NCBI GenBank assembly: GCA_903839615.1
Contig: CAIMCX010000021.1
Location: forward strand, 1 to 36,725
Length of the DNA: 36,725 nucleotides
Source of the DNA: an uncultured bacterium
GTDB taxonomy: Bacteria > Bipolaricaulota > Bipolaricaulia > UBA7950 > UBA9294
Reading direction: 5' to 3'
Every line of letters begins with the position of its first letter. Position 1 is the stretch's first letter. Under the pieces are notes generated by a model, which was given only the letters and a program-made list of their open reading frames with translations, made no database searches and was not told the DNA's origin. Below, in pieces: positions 32,590 to 36,725 of the stretch. Made by a program: the position numbers and the translations under genes.

Positions 32590-33775
32590 CCTGTGGCGGA
32601 ATCGTCGCCGCACGATCTTGTCGCTCCTCGTCATCGCTCTCGGCACGGCCGTTTCGGCCTTCGTCTTCGGGTTCCTCGAGAACTCGCGTCTGCAGATCCA
32701 GCAATCGACCGTGCAGGAGTACGGCAACCTGCAGATCGCGTCGCCGGAATTGTGGAACAGCAAGACCGACGGATATGGCTACCTGATCGCGCCCGCCGCG
32801 GCTGCACAGGTAGGCGGACTCCTGGCGCAAGAACCAGGCTTTCGCGGGTCGACGTCCCAACTTCAGTTTCCCGGTCTGCTCGGCACCGGACGCGACACGC
32901 AGGTCATCCGAGCCCTCGGCATCGAGCCCGGAAACCCTGTTCTTGACTTCGCCGACCACGTCGTGGCGGGCCGAGGTCTCGCGCCAACCGACACCGCCGC
33001 GGTGTTCGTCGGCCGCACTCTGGCCGACAAGCTGTCTCTCTCCGTCGGCAGCATTGTCATGGCCACGCTGACCACCGTCCACGGCGCGTACAACGCAAGC
33101 CCGTTCACGGTCGTCGGGATCTACAAATACACGAACGCGCAGTTCGAAGAGCAGGTTGTCTTCATTCCACTCGCTTTCGCGCAGCGCCTGCTCGACACCG
33201 ACGGCGTCGATCGTATCGTCGTCTCGCTCGACCAGATTGCCGAGACCTCGACGGTGGCAGTGCACCTCACGACTGGGCTTGCAGCAAGCGGCATCGCCCT
33301 GGCTCCACGGACGTGGGACGACCTCTCTCCTTTCTATCGCCAGCTTGCGTCCTACTTCAACGCGCTCTTCGCCTTCTTGTCCTTTGCCATCTCGATTCTC
33401 GTCTTCTTCATCATTCTGGAGGTCCAGACCCTGGCTTTCCTGGAGCGCACGCGCGAGGTGGGCACGATTCGCGCTCTCGGCACGACGCAGCGTGAGGTCT
33501 TCGTGCTCTTCTTCGCCGAGAGCGCGTGGCTCGCCGCCCTCGGCAGCGCGTCCGGCGTCGCCGTCGGAGCCCTTCTGATCGCTGCCTTCAATGCAGCGAA
33601 GATCCAGTGGCTGCCACCCGGCACCATTGACTACTTCACGCTGGGAGCGAAGATCGAAGTCGGGACCGTCCTCGTGCCGTTTGCGATCAGTTTCGTAGCC
33701 ACGCTCTTGTCCGCCTTGTATCCGGCCGCGCAGGCGTCGCGCTTGCGCGTCGTCGACGCGCTGCGAGTGGAGTAG
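32564..33775 (+). CDS. ABC permease, FtsX/LolE-like (first copy)
   Basis: 403 residues. One N-terminal helix (~17-37, after the basic 'LRSLWRNRRRT'), a ~230-residue periplasmic domain, then three helices near 270, 320 and 370, the MacB/LolCE four-helix layout. 'FLERTREVGTIRALGTTQREV' is the conserved cytoplasmic coupling region, and 'LSALYPAAQASRLRVVDALR' is the family ending. GTG start with GAGGAGG six nt upstream, inside the ATPase gene. It presumably forms a heterodimer with the next permease and extrudes a lipid-anchored or hydrophobic substrate. Confidence 0.92.
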   Translation: MGWRLPLRSLWRNRRRTILSLLVIALGTAVSAFVFGFLENSRLQIQQSTVQEYGNLQIASPELWNSKTDGYGYLIAPAAAAQVGGLLAQEPGFRGSTSQLQFPGLLGTGRDTQVIRALGIEPGNPVLDFADHVVAGRGLAPTDTAAVFVGRTLADKLSLSVGSIVMATLTTVHGAYNASPFTVVGIYKYTNAQFEEQVVFIPLAFAQRLLDTDGVDRIVVSLDQIAETSTVAVHLTTGLAASGIALAPRTWDDLSPFYRQLASYFNALFAFLSFAISILVFFIILEVQTLAFLERTREVGTIRALGTTQREVFVLFFAESAWLAALGSASGVAVGALLIAAFNAAKIQWLPPGTIDYFTLGAKIEVGTVLVPFAISFVATLLSALYPAAQASRLRVVDALRVE

Positions 33776-33783
33776 GAGGAAGG

Positions 33784-34995
33784 GTGGAACTGAAGATCGC
33801 ATTGCGCAACGTCTTCCGCAACCGGCGCCGAACCGCCTTCAGCCTCACGGTCATCGCCGTGGGAACGGCCGTGTTCCTGTTTGTGCTCGCCTACGTCGGA
33901 GAAGCCCTTCTCTCCGAACGCCTCTCGTCGGCCTGCGAGACCGGCGCGGTCCAAGTGGCGGACGAGCGGCTGTTCGCGAGTCAGGCGAACGGCTACGACC
34001 ACCTCATCTCTCCCGAGCTCCAAGCACGCGTCGTCGATCTCGTGACGAAGAGGCCCGGCGTTCTCGGGACGTCGCTTGAACTTGATTTCGCAGGCCTCAT
34101 CGGGGATGCCAACGGGAGCACGCTGGTTGTCGGCCGTGGTCTCACGCCGTGCGATTGCGTTCCGAACACCACCTGCTACGCGATCGAGGGCAAACCGATC
34201 TCGGGCGGCGACGCGCGTGAGGCTGTCCTGGGCAGAAGGCTCGCGGCAAAGCTCGGCGTGGATACCGGCGCATCGATCAACATCGCCACGGGGACCGTGA
34301 CGGGCAACTTCAGCGCCGCCACCGTGACGGTCGTGGGGCAGGTGTCGTACAGCCTTGGAACGGTCGAGGAACAGCTCGGCCTCTTCCCCACGGGGTTCGT
34401 GCAGCATCTGCTCAAGACAGACGGCGTCGAGCGCATCCTGATCGGACTCGACGACTTGAACAAAGCCCCGCAGTTCGCCGACGAGCTTCGCAGGGCACTC
34501 GCTGCAGAAGGGATCCCGCTCGGAGTCCGCACCTGGCAGGATTTGTCCACCGGCTACGCTTCGTCTCAGTCGTTCTACGCCGCGTTCTCAGGCTTGGCGG
34601 GGATCTCGGTGTTCGCGCTCGTCTTCTTCAGCGTCGTCGAGATCCTCACGATCTCCTTCCTCGAGCGCACGCGCGAGGTGGCAACGACGCGCGCCTTCGG
34701 CGCGACCCGTTGGCGCGTGTTCCGCGGCTTCCTCCTCGAGGGCGCGGCGATCGGCGCCATCGGCGCCGTGATCGGTGTCGTTCTCGCATCGGTGCTGACG
34801 CTCGCATTCAACGCCGCGAGGATCACCTGGATGCCGCCCGGCTCGGCCGTTCCGCAGGCGATTCACCTCTCTCTCAGCCTCTCCACGGCGCTCGTGCCCC
34901 TCGTGACGGTCATCCTCGCTACCGTAGCGAGCTCGGTGTACCCTGCATGGAAGAACGCACGATCAAGCGTGGTGAAGGCGCTTCAGGCCGTGTAG
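33784..34995 (+). CDS. ABC permease, FtsX/LolE-like (second copy)
   Basis: Also 403 residues and clearly paralogous to the gene before it: 'LRNVFRNRRRT', 'SFLERTREVATTRAFGATRW' and 'VASSVYPAWKNARSSVVKAL' match in order. Same four-helix topology. It differs in the periplasmic domain by a Cys cluster (C123, C125, C131 in 'TPCDCVPNTTC') plus C51 that the first copy lacks, so it may carry a disulfide. GTG start with AGGAGG at 33775-33780, 8 nt after the previous stop. Two unlike permeases suggest a LolCDE-like heterodimer rather than a MacB homodimer. Confidence 0.92.
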   Translation: MELKIALRNVFRNRRRTAFSLTVIAVGTAVFLFVLAYVGEALLSERLSSACETGAVQVADERLFASQANGYDHLISPELQARVVDLVTKRPGVLGTSLELDFAGLIGDANGSTLVVGRGLTPCDCVPNTTCYAIEGKPISGGDAREAVLGRRLAAKLGVDTGASINIATGTVTGNFSAATVTVVGQVSYSLGTVEEQLGLFPTGFVQHLLKTDGVERILIGLDDLNKAPQFADELRRALAAEGIPLGVRTWQDLSTGYASSQSFYAAFSGLAGISVFALVFFSVVEILTISFLERTREVATTRAFGATRWRVFRGFLLEGAAIGAIGAVIGVVLASVLTLAFNAARITWMPPGSAVPQAIHLSLSLSTALVPLVTVILATVASSVYPAWKNARSSVVKALQAV

Positions 34996-35043
34996 CCCCG
35001 GCAAGCGGTCTGACGCGCCGGGATCAAGGCAAAGGAGACTCGG

Positions 35044-35796
35044 ATGAAGCTCGCTCTAGCGCTCGCTCTCACCTTGCTCGTCGCCGCGCCGGCAATCGCT
35101 CAGACTGCTCTGTCGGATTCGGACCTCTTGAGCGCCCTCGACGAGGCGCGCTTCCCCGCCGCGGACGTCAACGTCCTGCGCATCCACATCACGTCGATCA
35201 CGCCGGGTGCGACGCGCGAGGCCGAGATCCTTCTTCGGTTCAAGCAGATCAGCGGGAAGGACTACGCGCGGATCGAGTTCCTCTCGCCCGCCGACATGGC
35301 CGGCCAGATCTACCTCTCCACACCGGATGCGACGTACTTCTTCAGTCCGGACCTCACCTCGCCGATCAAGACGTCGGCAACGGCGGAGATCTTCGGCGAC
35401 TCGGCGGTCGCACAGACAAGCGGCATTCGCTTCCTCTCCAAGTACACGATCACCGCGCGACGGACCGTCCAGGGAGCCGACGGAAGCAAGCTCCTGGAGC
35501 TCGACCTCGCGGCCGTCGACTACACGGTGGCGTTCCAGGTCATCACCGTGCACGTCGATCCGGTGACGGTTCGCCCCGTGTCCGCCACGTTGTACGCCGT
35601 GAGCGGCCTTCCCTTCTACGACGTGACGTACAAGAACTACGTGACCCGCGACAACGGAGACGCCTACGTCGCAGTGCAGGAGATCACGAACCGTCTCTTC
35701 GCCGGCCGTACGACGACTTCGGAGATCCTCGACGCATCCGCAGCGGACCTTCCCGATGCGCTGTTCGATCCTGCACTGCTGGGGACATCGGGCTGA
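35044..35796 (+). CDS. LolA-like outer-membrane lipoprotein-sorting protein (ABC partner)
   Basis: 250 residues with a clear signal peptide (hydrophobic 3-17, cleavage after 'APAIA'). A beta-rich body fits the LolA/COG2834 fold: 'LRFKQISGKDYARIEFLSP', 'GQIYLSTPDATYFFSP', 'ARRTVQGADGSKLLELDLA' and 'VHVDPVTVRPVSATLY'. It follows the two FtsX-like permeases after 48 nt with its own AAAGGAG, completing an ATPase-permease-permease-carrier set like LolCDE-LolA. The mature N-terminus ('LSDSDLLSALDEAR') and the C-terminal 'LPDALFDPALL' (236-246) resemble the carrier at 22360. Confidence 0.82.
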   Translation: MKLALALALTLLVAAPAIAQTALSDSDLLSALDEARFPAADVNVLRIHITSITPGATREAEILLRFKQISGKDYARIEFLSPADMAGQIYLSTPDATYFFSPDLTSPIKTSATAEIFGDSAVAQTSGIRFLSKYTITARRTVQGADGSKLLELDLAAVDYTVAFQVITVHVDPVTVRPVSATLYAVSGLPFYDVTYKNYVTRDNGDAYVAVQEITNRLFAGRTTTSEILDASAADLPDALFDPALLGTSG

Positions 35797-35866
35797 CGGC
35801 GAGACGAAGGCCGTGCCTACGGCACCCTCGGACGAGACACGTGCCAGGACAGCAGGCGGCCTTCCG

Positions 35867-35875
35867 TGCTAGGAT
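35867..35875 (+). promoter_or_regulatory. Extended -10 promoter of the small membrane protein gene
   Basis: TGC directly before TAGGAT (35870-35875), 24 nt upstream of the ATG. No clear -35. It would let the small gene be expressed apart from the ABC operon. Confidence 0.35.
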
Positions 35876-35899
35876 CGCCTCCTGCAAGAGGGAGGGACC

Positions 35900-36277
35900 A
35901 TGGAGAACGGGAAGCGCATCGCCATTTTCGCTCTCGCCGGGCTGCTGCTCGCTGCCGCGTTTGTGGGCGTCGGCCAGCAGGTGGCCGCGCCGCACAACGT
36001 GAAACAGGCAAGCCCCAGCGCGGTCGATCAGGTGCTCACCTTCGTCGAGAGCGTGTCGGACTACCTCGGAAGGGGGCTCGTCTACGTTCTCAACCTCATC
36101 ACGGGCAACCGCCTGTCGAAGGATCTCGAGAAGCCTCTCGGCTACATGGCCTTCATCACGCTGCTTCTCGTCTTCTTTGCGCTGATCGAGTTCGCGCGGA
36201 AGGTCATCTGGATCGGAGTCATCATCGGCTGGGTGCTCCTCGTCGTGCGGATCATTCTCGACGCCCTGAAGGCCTAG
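35900..36277 (+). CDS. Small membrane protein of unknown function
   Basis: 125 residues, ATG with GAGGGAGGG upstream. Hydrophobic segments at about 7-25 ('IAIFALAGLLLAAAFVGV'), a weaker one near 55-67 ('YLGRGLVYVLNLI'), and two close together at 82-97 and 102-119. No domain recognised. It lies downstream of the ABC-LolA-like operon on the same strand but has its own likely promoter, so a link with export is only positional. It is convergent with the DMT transporter gene. Confidence 0.65.
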   Translation: MENGKRIAIFALAGLLLAAAFVGVGQQVAAPHNVKQASPSAVDQVLTFVESVSDYLGRGLVYVLNLITGNRLSKDLEKPLGYMAFITLLLVFFALIEFARKVIWIGVIIGWVLLVVRIILDALKA

Positions 36278-36314
36278 CCGGCGCGACGCCCTCAAGCCCT
36301 GGGCGGTACGGGCC

Positions 36315-36725
36315 TCAGGCAGATCTCTCTTTGGCGCCGAGCACGCCCCAGACGCCGACGAGCACGAGAGCCATTCCTCCCGCATCGGCCAGCGTCATCC
36401 GTTCGCCCAGGAGAATGGCCCCGAGTACGACGGCGATGACCGGGTTCGCATAGGCATACGTCATCACCACACGAGTCGGGAGCAAACGAAGAACGCGCAC
36501 GAACGACGTGAATGCGCCAACCGAGCCGACCAGCACAAGGTATGCGAAGGCTCCCCACGCCGCCGCGGACGGGGCGGGCAGAGGCTCTCCCAACGCAAGG
36601 AACAGAACAGCGAACCCTGCGGCCCCGAAGAGGTGCAGGTACCCGGCGGAGACCACCGGGCTCACGGTCACGGGACGTCGCGTCTGAAGGACAGATCCAC
36701 AAGCCCACGTGATCGGCGCCACGAG
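36315..36725 (-). CDS. DMT-superfamily (EamA) transporter, C-terminal part; 5' end outside window
   Basis: The frame is open through the right edge, so the start lies beyond the window. The visible ~136 residues are the second EamA domain: 'APITWACGSVLQTRR' (start of the repeat), then five hydrophobic helices with 'YLVLVGSVGAFTSFVRVLRL', 'YAYANPVIAVVLGAILLGE' and 'GGMALVLVGVWGV'. This is a YdcZ/RhaT-like drug/metabolite exporter type. Substrate unknown. Stop TGA at 36317-36315. Confidence 0.88.
   Translation of the reverse strand, partial: LVAPITWACGSVLQTRRPVTVSPVVSAGYLHLFGAAGFAVLFLALGEPLPAPSAAAWGAFAYLVLVGSVGAFTSFVRVLRLLPTRVVMTYAYANPVIAVVLGAILLGERMTLADAGGMALVLVGVWGVLGAKERSA

Noticed and set aside
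35810-35828. GTGCC-TAC-GGCAC hairpin after the second LolA-like gene as a terminator
   Set aside because: Only five base pairs, three-nt loop and no U-run; too weak to list.
1-36725. Mobile element, prophage or CRISPR features
   Set aside because: No transposase, integrase, terminal repeats, direct-repeat array or phage gene was seen on either strand.

Overview
This window comes from a high-GC bacterium. It is probably diderm, because two LolA-like outer-membrane lipoprotein-sorting proteins are each encoded next to an exporter. I could not place the phylum from sequence alone. Genes are densely packed, with many ATGA/GTGA start-stop overlaps, good Shine-Dalgarno sequences and frequent GTG/TTG starts. 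Many promoters I could pick out have a -10 of the form TAGNNT. I found no tRNA, rRNA, CRISPR array, transposase or phage gene.

Layout. 1-8.6 kb is carbohydrate metabolism: a ROK-family repressor (cut by the window edge) with a translationally coupled GH13 C-domain remnant, glgA divergent from galT, a class II aldolase divergent from transketolase, and an MFS transporter. 8.6-14.6 kb is acyl/acetyl metabolism: accD-accA, a small lytic transglycosylase, acetyl-CoA synthetase and an OFA-type MFS carrier bracketed by two similar GC-rich hairpins. 14.7-16.7 kb is a coupled trio: oligoribonuclease, a PLP-dependent threonine/serine dehydratase-like enzyme and a Cys-rich DUF3795-like protein. 16.8-19.1 kb holds one unknown membrane protein followed by a gene graveyard: an MFS C-terminal remnant, a beta-lactamase-family C-terminal remnant, and an exo/endonuclease/phosphatase gene broken by a TAG stop and two frameshifts.

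19.2-24.7 kb is the most interesting unit. A TetR repressor whose promoter abuts a perfect 20-bp palindrome is coupled to a 53-residue membrane peptide, an MMPL/RND exporter and a LolA-like periplasmic protein. A class I isoprenoid-synthase-like enzyme follows from its own promoter. 24.7-28.3 kb holds a CHASE4-HAMP-PAS-GGDEF diguanylate cyclase and guaA (GMP synthase, which feeds GTP supply), with an aldo/keto reductase upstream of guaA. 29.4-31.7 kb holds a glycosyltransferase convergent with an amidohydrolase.

31.8-36.3 kb is a second export unit: an ABC ATPase, two FtsX-like permeases and a second LolA-like protein, followed by a small membrane protein. The two LolA-like proteins share sequence near the mature N-terminus and a C-terminal P-D-x-x-F-D-P-A signature. 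This suggests that one periplasmic carrier family serves two different exporter types (RND and ABC) in this organism. The window ends inside a DMT/EamA transporter gene.
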